Origin: Tachypleus tridentatus
Lineage: Eukaryota; Arthropoda; Merostomata; Xiphosura; Limulidae
DNA: 64,000 bases
Direction of reading: 5' to 3'
Assembly: GCF_004210375.1 (NCBI RefSeq)
Contig: NC_134833.1
Span: 141,538,127-141,602,126, forward strand
Position 1 is the first letter of the stretch, and every line of letters starts with the position of its first letter. This document shows positions 34,176-45,149 of the stretch, one piece after another. A program made the translations under genes and the position numbers. A model generated the notes under the pieces. That model was not told the origin of the DNA, did not search any database, and saw only the letters and a list, made by a program, of their open reading frames with translations.

Positions 34176-35935
34176 CTACTCAGGCATGAATTTCCGCTTG
34201 TAGCTCTTGCGTTTGTGGACTGTCTCAGGGCATTCTCGTTTAATGCTCCAGCAGTAATCTGCCATCATATGTTTGTCCCATCTCCCTTGGTAACGCTCTT
34301 CCATGGTCTTGAGGTCCTGATGGAACCGCTCGCCTTGCTCGTCACTTATAGCTCCTGGGTTCTCAGGGAATCTATCAAGATGACTGTACAGGTAATGGAG
34401 TTTGACACTCATGTTACATCCAAGGTCGCGAAAAGCTGACAACATATTCGTTACAAGGGTTTCATAGTTGTCAGCTTTTTTATTACCGAGAAAGTTTGCC
34501 ATCACCGCCACAAATGAAAGCCATGCAGTCCTTTCCTTGTCGTTCATCTTTCTGGCAAATTCTTGATCACGCACAAGTGCACGAATCTGTGGTCCATCAA
34601 AACACCTGTCTTGATCTTCTCGAAGGACAAACCAGGGAGCACAGAAAATATGTGTTGGAAGCATTCACCGTCAGTATTCAACGCCTTCATAAACTTTATA
34701 TGCAAAACGGCTCGTTTGGGTTGAGAAAATATTTTACACAAACTGTTTCATCAAGCCCAGCATGATATGGAGAGGAGGAAATATGATCTTTCCTCAAATG
34801 ACAGACAATTGGATCGTTGACAATATTTGGCATACCTGCCTTCAGAGTCTCACGTATGGGCCACTCCTTCTGGTTCCAGTGCTTTTCTCGAGCTCGGCTG
34901 TCCCACATGCAAAGATAGCAGGGGTACTTTGTAAATCCTCTTTGTTGACCTAGGAGGAAAGTAACCATTTTGAGGTCCACACAAATTGTCCAGTTGTGCT
35001 CGTGGTATTTTAGTAGGTCAGTCACAGTCTTAATGACATTATATTCCTCTCGTAAATACACAGAGTGTCCAATTGGAACAGCTGCATAGACATTGTCATT
35101 ATGAAGTAGAACGCACTTCAAACTTTGCTTAGAACAATCTAGAAATAATCGCCAGTCATTTGGATGGTATACTGGCATCCCTAATTCCTGGAGAAGACCT
35201 GAGATATTATGACAATAAACAAACATATTCTCCTCTGTAAAATATGGCACAAAAGCCTGCTCCCGATTTCGGAAGTATGACACTTTAGTTGTATGGCTCA
35301 GCTGATTCTTTTCTTGCATCCTGGAAGCTAACACTTCAGCTGCATTTTTGGAGAGACCCAAATCACGCACAAGGTCATTCAACTCTGGCTGGCTAAACTG
35401 TTGAGGAGTTAATGACTGTGGGGTCTCATAAGAAGGATCGCCAGATTCTGAAAGTATTTCTTGAGTTTCATCAGCAGTCTCTTGCTCTTGGTCACTACCC
35501 ACATCTTCAGATGGAAGAAATCCTTTAAAACTGGGATTGGGAGCTCATCAGAGTGCAGAGTAGGTCGGATTGCTGAGGGGATACTAGGATATGAGATTTT
35601 GTGTCTGTTTTTCTTGCCAATGCCCTTTGTATTGACCAGACAAAAATAGCAGTCAGTTGTGTGGTCCATCGGTTCTCGCCAGGTCATGGAATTCCGAAAG
35701 GTAAACCCTTACGTTTCCCTTTTGTCCAGTCACGCAGCATTTCCTCGCAGTTATGACACACAATATGTGGGGCCCATTTCTTGTCTTGGTCACCAAGAGC
35801 AAGTCCAAAGTACGCTTTATAAGCACGCCTCAGAAATGATGTTATATTACGCCTTTGATGAATAAGCGTGAAGCATCCACAAATATAACAGAAAGCGTCC
35901 GGCTTGTTCTCACATTGACGTCTCCTTGTAGCCAT
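34176..35935 (-). pseudogene. Transposase-like gene of the DNA transposon, broken
   Basis: Reads from ATG at 35935 to a stop at 34176. The N-terminal part is Cys-rich (CENKPDAFCYICG, HIVCHNCEEML, TTDCYFCLVN), probably zinc-binding. An acidic linker and long middle part follow (HNISGLLQELGMPVYHPNDW, LLHNDNVYAAVPIGHS, YPCYLCMWDSRAR). The C-terminal part is basic (SHLDRFPENPGAISDEQGER, FHQDLKTMEERYQG, MMADYCWSIKRE). I recognise a recurrent animal family, also seen in Hydra-type genomes, usually annotated uncharacterized; transposase is inferred from the TIR context. Disruptions are frameshifts near 35686, 35520 and 34600, plus the foldback insertion at 34696-34736. It is not functional as it stands. 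Confidence 0.75.
34688..34744 (-). mobile_element. 5'-truncated foldback retroposon fragment inside the transposase pseudogene
   Basis: 41 bp (34696-34736) match the 3' end of the subfamily A foldback element; on + they include AAACGGCTCGTTTGGGTTGA. An 8-bp duplication flanks them (CATAAACT 34688-34695, CACAAACT 34737-34744, one mismatch). Removing 49 bp restores the reading GLMKQFV-KALNTDGECF of the host protein. Retaining only the 3' end is what target-primed reverse transcription with 5' truncation produces. Confidence 0.7.
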
Positions 35936-36005
35936 GATCAGATCTGAAACAAAATCTAAACAATTTTAATATCTCTGTTGATAACATAAACATGTAAGTA
36001 ATTAG

Positions 36006-36190
36006 CACGTTTCCTGCGATGGGACCCACCGGTGTCCCACTATTGTCTTACCTTTAACTAAGTTGCAGGCAAGAGACAAGTGTAACGACAACCTCACGTT
36101 ATCATAGCTCATGCAGCACTGAAGCTGACAGATGTACAAGAGCATCGCAGCAGTTGCCGGTTTGCCAATATAGGCATCGCAGGAAACGTG
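36006..36190. mobile_element. piggyBac-like MITE nested in the DNA transposon
   Basis: 185 bp with terminal inverted repeats CACGTTTCCTGCGATG at the left and its exact complement CATCGCAGGAAACGTG at the right. It is flanked by TTAG (36002-36005, a decayed TTAA) and TTAA (36191-36194). GGGACCCACCGGTGTCCC near the left end is a subterminal palindrome like those of piggyBac-type MITEs. No coding capacity. Confidence 0.65.
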
Positions 36191-36722
36191 TTAATTTGAC
36201 CACAAACGGCTAGAATGAAAAACTTAAAATTGCATTAAAACTAGAGCATGTAGAGCTGAACCGTTTTCATATTTGAATTTAGCAGGTCACAAAGGGTAAG
36301 AATAAGTAAAAAAATCTTATGCAACTGAGATTTCGAAAAAATTTGTTGACCTGTGTTATCTGCGCTTTGCCCACCAGCGGTATCGAAACTCAGTTTCTAT
36401 CGCCATGAGTCCGCAGACATGCCGCTGTGCAACAATACTTTATGGAATTAAACTGTCTACTCAATACTCATTGAATGTTATCTTAAAGCAAAGCAGAGGA
36501 TATCATGATTATATTTTAGCTTCGTCTTTAGTCAGTCTTATTTTATTTTAAAGTTATGCGCCCTTTACCTAATATCAGACTTAAAATATTAAAAATAAAG
36601 CTTATAACAATAAGATATGCACACTACAGAAAACTGAGCAAATTTCTGCTGTAAGGCATCAAGAGTAAAGACATTCTAGCTATGCTCTATAGGATTTAAA
36701 GAAATATATATATTATTTTACA

Positions 36723-37010
36723 ATCAAATTGGTCCGGCATGGCCAGGTGGGTTAAGGCCAGATGACTCGTAACCTGAGGGTCATGGGTTCGAATCCAGGT
36801 CGCAACAAACATGCTTGCCCTTTCAGTCGTGGGGGCATTATAAATGACGGTCAATCCCACTATTCGTTTGCAAAAGAGTAGCCCAAGAGTTGGCGGTGGG
36901 TGGTGATGACTAGCTGCCTTCCCTCCAGTCTTACATTTCTAAATTAGGGATGGCTAGCACAAATAGCCCTCGAGTGGCTTTGTGCGAAATTTAAAAAAAT
37001 ATATCAAATT
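36723..37010 (+). repeat. tRNA-Thr-like SINE, family A, with target duplication
   Basis: The element at 36731-37002 is flanked by ATCAAATT (36723-36730, 37003-37010). Head GGCATGGCCAGGTGGGTTAA, anticodon-loop CTCGTAA (CGU, Thr-like), B-box GGTTCGAATCC. The body includes GCCCAAGAGTTGGCGGTGGG, and the 3' end is GGCTTTGTGCGAAATTTAAA. Nearly full length. Confidence 0.9.
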
Positions 37011-38910
37011 TTTTATGCAAATAATTTAATAATTCACCACAGGTTGCTACAATCAGGACATTTCAAGTTTATCCCTTATTCATGTTTTGTCACCAACCAA
37101 ATCACTGCTATTTCAAACTCAATAAAATATCCATTATAATACCACATTATTTAAATATGTAAATAAAACATTGCTGTAGTCTTGTTCGTCTATTCAAATA
37201 CTGATACATTTCAGATGTAACTGTATTAATGCTCGGTGTCATTGTTTTTACTTTTTCAGCAATTTGGACGTTCGTTGGGTTGATCGTTACTGTATAAGCA
37301 TCTATTATTGAATTACGTATTTAAAAAAACAATCCAAAAAGTTTCTTGTGAAAATGTCCGTAAAATAAAATTACAGTTAAGCGTGCATTGCACTATTTGC
37401 TATTTTTACGATCATTCGTATTTGAAAAAGCATGATGGAATTATAGATAACCTGTTTGTATATGCATAGGTTGTATAAATGTCCTTGAACTTTTAGAATC
37501 GTAGGTAGGCTTAGTTTGAGATTGTTGTGGTTACGTGGCTTAGTTTTTTGTATCAACGTCAAGTATTAGAATCACTGCTCAAAGTAATGAAATGAAAATA
37601 CCTAAAGAAATATAAGAAAAAAGAAATAGGTAAGAAAATATATTCCTTCATTTAAGGCAGAATATTAACTTACTTTTACATCTTCAGTAAAACAGGAAAA
37701 TTTATTGTACAGTTCTTCAGCTCAAGTGCAATATCACTCGCAACGCTCTCAGAGTACTACGGTTAATACTAATATTGATAATATTAATAATTCAATAAAA
37801 CCGTCTAAAAGCGGGCTTTGTTAACTGTTACAGAAATAAGGTATTTTTGCTACTCAAAACTTTGTTAACAGCTGTTATCTAATATTAGTATAACTGTTAG
37901 TGCTAATGTTAGTTTACCATAGCTTAAAAAATGTGAAAAAGCTGCAGAATGAACAAACGTATTAAAGTTAGTAACAAATAGTATTAGTAATACCAGTACT
38001 TCAAGCAGTAAATTTTACAAGTTACATAAGAACTAGAAAGGAAGAAGAACTTCGAAGTGGCTGTGACGTCATAGTGATAGTTAGTATGTTTGTAAATTGT
38101 GAAGGACTTAGACTGCTTGGCTGGTCACAGTGTAAACTATATAGGCCATTGTTAACAAGTAACAGAAAACTAAGATTAGTTTGCTAAACAATGTAGCTGT
38201 TATTCAGACTAGATTACTGTATGAGTTGTGAATAAATATGACATTAAAAGAGTTACATTTAAGTTAAATAGAAAAAATATCAGTGTCTGTAGTACATAAA
38301 TTTACACTTATGTTAATCTTGTGATAAAACAGTTTATAGACAGTGAAGGATCACTTGATCCTTTAAACCTGTCACTGCACATCAATCCTTAGGAAACTAA
38401 AAATTGAAAACTATAAATTACTTTCAGGAAGTCATAAATTTTGTCTTAAACTTCTGTCACGTACTAGCTTCTAGCACTGCTGATAACACACTTTGAGTCA
38501 GACACAATGTTAGAAAAATAAAATCATCTGAACTGGAGCCTAACCTGTTTTTTTTTCCAAATCTTAAATTTGTATTTTATCAACATTTTATATTCAGAAC
38601 ATAGCACAAATAAATCAGAAGTATTCCTTTGTTCAGGTAAATAATTTTCATGGAAAAGATAATAGGTGAGAAAGGCAAGATTTGTATTTGATGAATCTAT
38701 GTTGATTTCCATCTATGTTATCACATTTCAGTAAATTGTATTGTAAAGTGTCTGTTAACAGACATCAACCAATGAGAAAAGTTAAAAATTTGAATACACA
38801 TTTATCTTTCAGTAAATGATTTATCCTCCTTCCACCTCCACCTCACCCCTCTTAAACTTTTGGAAAGTGTTGGCCTTCATTTTTGCAATTGCAATTTGTT
38901 GATATGGGTT
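37011..38910. other. Intergenic, nothing recognised
   Basis: AT-rich sequence without coding, RNA or repeat signals that I can support. CpG density falls at about 38.1 kb. Confidence 0.5.
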
Positions 38911-39123
38911 TGAAGTTTGTCACCAAACATGCTTGCCCTTCAGCCATCAGGGTGTTGTTATGTGATGGATAGTCTCACTTTGTTAGTAAATAATAGCCCA
39001 AGTATTGGCAGTAGGTGGTGTTAACAAGCTGCCTTCCTTCTAGTCTATCACTTCAAATTAGAGATGGTTAGTGGTGATATCTTTCAAGTTGGTTTTTGTG
39101 GAATTCAACAAAAACAAACAAAA
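38911..39123 (+). repeat. SINE family A body, head missing
   Basis: Starts CACCAAACATGCTTGCCCTT and continues through the family body (AATAGCCCAAGTATTGGCAG, GCTGCCTTCCTTCTAGTC) to an A-rich AACAAACAAA end. The tRNA head is absent. Confidence 0.7.
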
Positions 39124-42100
39124 TAAATCATCTTGTTAGAAAAATAAAACATTTTTATGAAGCATGGCCTATTTCTTCCAAATATTAAACTGTATCCTTT
39201 AGTTCAGTTGTTATCAGATTACAGCACAGAGAAAATGCATCACCAAAATATAAATAAAAATATTGATGTAAACTTATGTCAGAGTTTTTCCTCTTAATGT
39301 GAAACTCAGAGGTTCTTGCTGTTTGAGGACAATTTGTATTACTGTGGGAGTTTGATGAAAAAAGTTAGCAACATATATCATTTTAAAGCTTAAGCCACAG
39401 AGAATTAAAAAAAAACACCATTTGTATTTTATCTAGAACATCAAGTCAAATTCTGTGAACTTTAAACAAATTTTATTCTTTCGTGAGAAGTGCAGCACTT
39501 AAATTTGTTTTAAGTGTCTGATACAGGGTTTTCTATTATTTACAATTGTTATAAGCATTTAACATCTTCACTGCATCACTGCCTTTCCAAATGTGTTTTG
39601 GTATTGGATGATATTATTTTTGGTGTGTGATTATTGAATTGGTAAAGCAAACAACATTTAACATTTGAGAATTTGTGTGTGATTGGACTGGTTGAATGGT
39701 GTGTACCTTTACATCGACAGTACTTTTGAATATTTTCATTCTAGAAACAGGGAAATTATTTTAAATCTGATGTTTACAATCTTTGTCCAACTTAAGTATG
39801 TTAATAGTAAGATGTTATGGTAATTGTTACTTCAACAATTTAAAAATGCTTCCAAAGCAAACTTAAGTATGTAATGCTTTAAGTACTTTAGGATGCATTA
39901 TTTTGTGTGTCATCACAGATCTAAACAAATGTCAAATTACTGAAGTCAAATCTGATTTGTCAACATGAGGTGTTTCTGTCTATTTTCCAAAGTATTATTA
40001 TATGCTTATTACTTGTATATGTATTGTTATATATATGTGAGTGTGTTTGTGTATGTGTTTTAGTAGACTGGTACAAAATGAAGCTTTGAAGTAAACAAGT
40101 TCAGTCACTTTGAAAACCTTGCTTTACGTGTCATATACTAGACAGAGACTGCAAAAGACGTAGGTTTCCCAAAGTCCGAAGATCATGTGCAAGAAAGTCA
40201 CTTTGTTACCAAGAGAGAAGAGAGTATAGGAACAAGGAATATATGGCAATATTAAGTTTAATAAGAAATGATTTTGCAATATCCAAGTTGGAAGTACCAG
40301 AAAAACATGTTACAAACAAACATCATCTATAAGTGCTCACAAGAAGCTATTAACAAGAAATTGAGTCACATGTCTTCAGTGGAAAAATGTATGTCTTCAG
40401 AGGTGAAATTCTGCTAGTAGTCACTGGTACTGAGTAGCAGCACATATTGTTTTAAGATGGCACTAGTACTGGGACTTATTTGAGCTGCTTTACAATTTTT
40501 TTATGTTTACATATAGATTTTCTTTCTTGCTATTAAAAACAAGTCCACTTTACCCATCTGAGCACCTCTTATTTCATTTTTTGAGAATAACATCCTCAGA
40601 TGTCTTGTTACTCCAAGATTTTCTGAATTTGAAAAATTATCAAACTAGAATTCAGCCATCATGTATCACATATGTTAGGATCCATTATCTTTTGTGTCAT
40701 GACAATGACCTAAAACAGCCTTTATCCAAGGTAACAAATTTTAATGCAGGTGTATTATATTTGAATAAAGATGTAGAATAAAATGGATATCTAAAAGTAG
40801 ACTGTGAGGGGGGGGATAGTTGACTTTTGATTCCCACATTACTGATATAAAATATGCTATTTTGTTGAATGAGATGTGACATGTCACAAGGAAGAAATAG
40901 TTATACCGATGATGAAGCCCCAAGTTAGAGTGCAGAAGAGCCAGTTGTATATTCATGACTCATTAGGTCTAATATGAAGATTTTTACAATGATTGAAACC
41001 CTAGTACTAAATCCAGAATCCACAGGTTATCAGAGAAGAGTAGATGTTATTGACAGAAGACAGTAGTTCAAGAATAAGGAAATATAAGAGATGTGAAACA
41101 GTATGAGTCTGTTCAAAACTTCTCACAAAGATGTAAAATTCGTGTTTAGAGATTCCTGAAACATACCTCAGTTTTGACCAATATGTGGAAAAATTTCCTA
41201 AGTGCAAGAAGAATTGAAGTTGAGAAAAGGCTGGTCTGATGGTACAACTTATGGAAGACCAGAAGAAAATAGACAATGTGTTGGCACAAAGATTCCTTTC
41301 ACATGTCAAAACAACAGACATGCTGATAACATACATTAGATGAGAAGATACTAAATAATTATGTCGTGTGAAAAGATAGACATAGTTACTTCAAGGGAGG
41401 ATGTAACATCAAACAACTTGAATATTCAAAATCCTTGTAACTCACAAAACAAAGCTGAGGGTTAGTTATTCCCACATACAGCCAGAATGAAAACAGGTTT
41501 TGAAAACCAGAATAAGCTTTGTTTGTAATGCCTACCAACATTACATATTTTAACAACTTAGAAAAACTCTAACAGTGTTTTGTTTTCATGTAATTTATTT
41601 TAATTGCCTATTTAATACTTTACTGTATTCTCAAGCTGTATGAGAAATATTTAAAACAAATTAGGTTAGTGAGTAAAACTGTAAGTACGTAAAGTGTATT
41701 AATGATGCATACTGCTAAATGAATTAAAATGTTAACATTTCATCATAATATACCATTAATATTATAAGGAAGTAAACAATTTATGAGATTAAAGAGTTAT
41801 AACTATATTTGTATGGTGAAATGAATAAAACTTAGAGAGTTAATTATATATCTAGCATTAATTAAAAAGTATTAAAAATATGTATCAGCTTGCACTGAGT
41901 TTCTAGTTCAAGTTAGTGACTGTTGTAAACCTGTTTATGTACTTACAATTGATAATTTTACTTTGACAATCTTACATATAAGGATTGTGAATAATATTGC
42001 TGATAAGCAAGTAAATTTTAAAAAATGTCAAGAACTATTGGTATTGTTTTAAAAACAAGTCATCTAAGAGTAAGAAGGTATAAAAATGAAGAACACTGGA

Positions 42101-42289
42101 AAAGATTTTTGAGACATAAATTTTGAAATTTAAAAAGTAAACTTATGAATAGCACATAATAGGAAGAATAATGTATAGTGAAAACAATATAATTATTCCT
42201 ATTTGTCCTGTGAATATATGTACATAAATATTAGTGTTGTGATAATGGTGGTGTAGTTACAACTAAGTCATAGGATTTTAAAGAAATTT

Positions 42290-42563
42290 GTTTGTTTTGA
42301 ATTTTGTGCAAAGCTATGCAAGGGCTATTTGTGCTAGCTGTTTTTAATTTAGCAATGTAAGACTAGGGGGAAGGCAGCTAGCTAGTCATCACCACCCACT
42401 GCCAACTCTTGGGCTGCTCTTTTACCAACAAATAATGAGATTGACTGTAACAATATAATATCCCCACGGTTGAATGGGTGAGCATGTTTGGTGTGACGGG
42501 GATTCGAACCCATGACCCTCAGATTATGAGTTGAGTGCCTTAACGATGTGGCCATGCCAGGCC
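42290..42563 (-). repeat. tRNA-Thr-like SINE, family A, minus strand
   Basis: The reverse complement carries GGCCTGGCATGGCCACATCG at its head, anticodon region ACTCATAATC, B-box GGGTTCGAATCCCC, the full body and the 3' end TTTGCACAAAATTCAAAAC. Confidence 0.88.
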
Positions 42564-42640
42564 TTTTCAAGGAATAACAAAACTACAGTTAATGTACATG
42601 CACACGCAGATGTCAAGCATATCAGAAGAAAGCTGTCTCT

Positions 42641-42898
42641 TTCCCAGTAGAGCCCAGCATGGCCAGGTGGTTAAAGTGCTTGACTCATAATCATAATTTT
42701 CTCATATGTGGGGGCATTATAAAGTGATGGTCAATCCCACTCTTTGTTGGTAAAAGAGTAGCTCAAGATTTGGCAGTGGGTGGTGATGACTAGCTGCCTT
42801 CCCTCTAGTCTTACACTGCTAAATTAGGGACAGCTAGCACAAATAGCCCTTGTGTAGCTTTGCACAAAATTCAAAATAAACCAAACCACTTCCCAGTA
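42641..42898 (+). repeat. SINE family A with target duplication and deleted B-box
   Basis: The element at 42650-42889 is flanked by TTCCCAGTA (42641-42649, 42890-42898). The head GCCCAGCATGGCCAGGTGG is intact up to the anticodon arm, then an internal deletion removes the B-box and the CACCAAACATG block. The body and 3' end are normal. Confidence 0.88.
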
Positions 42899-43156
42899 CT
42901 ACAAAAAAAAAGAAAGAGAGAGAGAGAAAAGTAGAATTTGATAATATTTATGTTACTGATAGTATTTCTATATGACTATATTATGGTGTTCAAGGGAATT
43001 AAGTGCTACAGACTAACATGTTTGTGAAACAAGATCCTTTTCTAACTGTTGCTATCTCAGTATTGCAGTCCTTGTTTGTAAGTACATGGGTTTACTTCAG
43101 GGAACAGTTGGTGGATGATAAAGCAATGACTTGTATAGATAAAAGTGATTCAATAG

Positions 43157-44047
43157 AGGACTTAGAAATGTCTTCTTGATGTAATTTATTGTTTCATTAG
43201 AGGACTTAGAAATGTCTTCTTGATGTAATTTATTGTTTCATTAAAGGACTTAGAAATGTCTTCTTGATGTAATTTATTGTTTCATTAGAGGACTTAGAAA
43301 TGTCTTCTTGATGTAATTTATTGTTTCATTAGAGGACTTAGAAATGTCTTCTTGATGTAATTTATTGTTTCATTAGAGGACTTAGAAATGTCTTCTTGAT
43401 GTAATTTATTGTTTCATTAGAGGACTTAGAAATGTCTTCTTGATGTAATTTATTGTTTCATTAGAGGACTTAGAAATGTCTTCTTGATGTAATTTATTGT
43501 TTCATTAGAGGACTTAGAAATGTCTTCTTGATGTAATTTATTGTTTCATTAGAGGACTTAGAAATGTCTTCTTGATGTAATTTATTGTTTCATTAGAGGA
43601 CTTAGAAATGTTTCCTTGATGTAATTTATTGTTTCATTAGAGGACTTAGAAATGTCTTCTTGATGTAATTTATTGTTTCATTAGAGGACTTAGAAATGTC
43701 TTCTTGATGTAATTTATTGTTTCATTAGAGGACTTAGAAATGTTTCCTTGATGTAATTTATTGTTTCATTAGAGGACTTAGAAATGTTTTGATGTAATTT
43801 ATTGTTTCATTAGAGGACTTAGAAATGTCTTGATGTAATTTATTGTTTCATTAGAGGACTTAGAAATGTCTTGATGTAATTTATTGTTTCATTAGAGGAC
43901 TTAGAAATGTCTTGATGTAATTTATTGTTTCATTAGAGGACTTAGAAATGTCTTGATGTAATTTATTGTTTCATTAGAGGACTTAGAAATGTCTTGATGT
44001 AATTTATTGTTTCATTAGAGGACTTAGAAATATAATTTATTGTTGTA
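43157..44047. repeat. Minisatellite, 14 x 44 bp then 6 x 41 bp plus a partial
   Basis: The unit starts AGGACTTAGAAATGTCTTCT and continues TGATGTAATTTATTGTTTCA. Starts fall every 44 bp from 43157 to 43729, then every 41 bp from 43773 to 43978 (a CTT triplet lost), with a partial unit at 44019. Units at 43597 and 43729 share a TTTCCTT variant. Units are almost identical, implying recent expansion or homogenisation. There is no spacer/repeat alternation, so it is not CRISPR-like. Confidence 0.97.
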
Positions 44048-44450
44048 GATAGGTGACCATTTGAGTAAGTGTGTTTTCAGACTTGTTTAAAATAATATAA
44101 TTATCCAAACTGTTATTCTATACATAAGAATAAAACTGGTTTAACCAAAGAATTACTGCAATCAAATAACAAAAATAGCATTATAGGTGTTTATATAAAT
44201 TACTATTCAATGGTCGTGTGACTTAAGAATTTGAAACTTTTTGTAATTGGTATTTATAGAAATGTGGTTATTTCAGTTTAAGAAGACACTGGCATGTAGT
44301 CCGAGTGTGGAATTCGAAACTTGGGATTTAATATATATATTTAGTTATTCAAAACACTTAGAAAATAAAAGTGCCTTATTATACATTATAATTCTGTACA
44401 CTAGATGACAGTAGTTTAGCTTATTAGCACTTTGTTCTTCTAACTATAAC

Positions 44451-45018
44451 AGGACATGTTTCTGTATCTCTGAACGGCTGGTATAGGTACCGTGTTTCTC
44501 CGATAATAAGACCTACCCATAAAATAAGACCTAGTGTGATTTTTGGGGATAGTTTTAATATAAGCCCTACCCTTAAAATAAGCCCTAGTTAAGAGTGGCA
44601 GGAAGAGGAAATAAAAAAAAAAAATTAATTTATTAATCAGTTTAATAGTTAGTTAATTAGTTTGTTTAAGTATTAATCAGTTAGTTTAATAGTTTAATAA
44701 TAGTTTATTTTAAATGGTTAGTTTAATAGTTTTACTTTGTAATTTCATTTTTTTAATATATCAAAATAAGACATCCCCCGAAAATAAGCCCTAGTGTCAT
44801 ATTTTGGAGTGAAAATTAATATAAGCCCTGTCTTATTTTCGGAGAAACACGGTATTAACACTTTTATTAATAAGGAGAGAACAACATTAGATTAAAATGA
44901 CCTTGGAAGGTCGAGACGTTGTTCTCTCCTTATCAGTAAAAGTGTTAATACCCATACCAGCCGTTCAGATATACATTTTTATTTCAAGTGGGTTTCTCGT
45001 CATCAAGAAGGACATGTT
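44451..45018 (-). mobile_element. Foldback retroposon copy 2 (subfamily B) with nested MITE
   Basis: Flanked by the 10-bp duplication AGGACATGTT (44451-44460, 45009-45018). Left arm GAACGGCTGGTATAGG resumes after the MITE as TATTAACACTTTTATTAATA and GGAGAGAACAACA; the right arm is complementary (TGTTCTCTCCTTATCAGTAA, ACCAGCCGTTCAG). The tag TTTCAAGTGGGTTTCTCGTC lies at the right end, so the element runs on the minus strand. Net length without the MITE is about 183 bp. The hammerhead-like core lies in the opposite orientation to that in the other copies. Confidence 0.85.
44490..44852. mobile_element. 363-bp MITE with TA target duplication (Tc1/mariner type)
   Basis: Ends are CCGTGTTTCTCCGATAATAA and the inverted TTATTTTCGGAGAAACACGG, flanked by TA (44488-44489, 44853-44854). 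Subterminal AATAAGCCCTA motifs repeat. The uninterrupted complementary arm of the host foldback element shows the empty site, so the TA duplication is certain. I recall very similar ends from widespread animal MITEs. Confidence 0.85.
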
Positions 45019-45149
45019 GAAGTCAAGGTAACTTCTGAAACGTAACTGAAGTCAGACAATTAATTAATTTTGTTTTAATCGTGTCTGACCAAATAAACAT
45101 ACACGCGCGTACATACGTATATTTAAACAATTTTTTGACAAAATTGTGG

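Larger units (their letters stand above)
33825..36355 (-). mobile_element. 2.53-kb DNA transposon with TIRs, CMC/Chapaev-like (tentative)
   Basis: Terminal inverted repeats start CACTGGTCAACAAAATTTTT (left, 33825) and CACAGGTCAACAAATTTTTT (reverse complement of the right end, 36355). The target duplication is TTA (33822-33824, 36356-36358), confirmed by the interrupted SINE. CAC-starting ends with a 3-bp duplication resemble the CMC (EnSpm/Chapaev) superfamily; a TWA-type duplication is also seen in PIF/Harbinger. The internal gene reads on the minus strand and is broken. Inside are a nested MITE (36006-36190) and a foldback fragment (34696-34736). Superfamily is an inference. Confidence 0.8.
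33798..36432 (-). repeat. Family B SINE split by a DNA transposon
   Basis: The SINE's 3' part (AAACAAAGCTACACAATGAA) lies at 33803-33824. The rest resumes at 36356 with TTATCTGCGCTTTGCCCACC, GGTATCGAAACTCAGTTTC and GCAGACATGCCGCTGTGC, ending at 36432. Rejoining across the 2.53-kb insert restores the family order, which independently fixes the transposon ends. Confidence 0.8.
38100..44200. other. CpG-depleted domain without recognised exons
   Basis: By eye, long stretches have no CpG at all (for example 39181-39480 has none), unlike the flanks. Contents: a SINE fragment, two further SINEs, a minisatellite and unassigned sequence (an unremarkable ATG-less open stretch at about 40113-40332 and short open frames near 40503-41336). 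I cannot name a gene here. Confidence 0.5.

Noticed and set aside
40113..40332. ATG-less open stretch with a basic, RRRFPKVRRSC-like translation
   Set aside because: About 70 codons, no family resemblance, no convincing splice sites.
41007..41336. 109-codon minus-strand open frame
   Set aside because: No domain and Ser/Leu-rich chance-like composition; neither strand gives a recognisable protein.
43157..44047. Regular repeat array that could be taken for a CRISPR
   Set aside because: Units are contiguous and near-identical with no unique spacers, in animal DNA.
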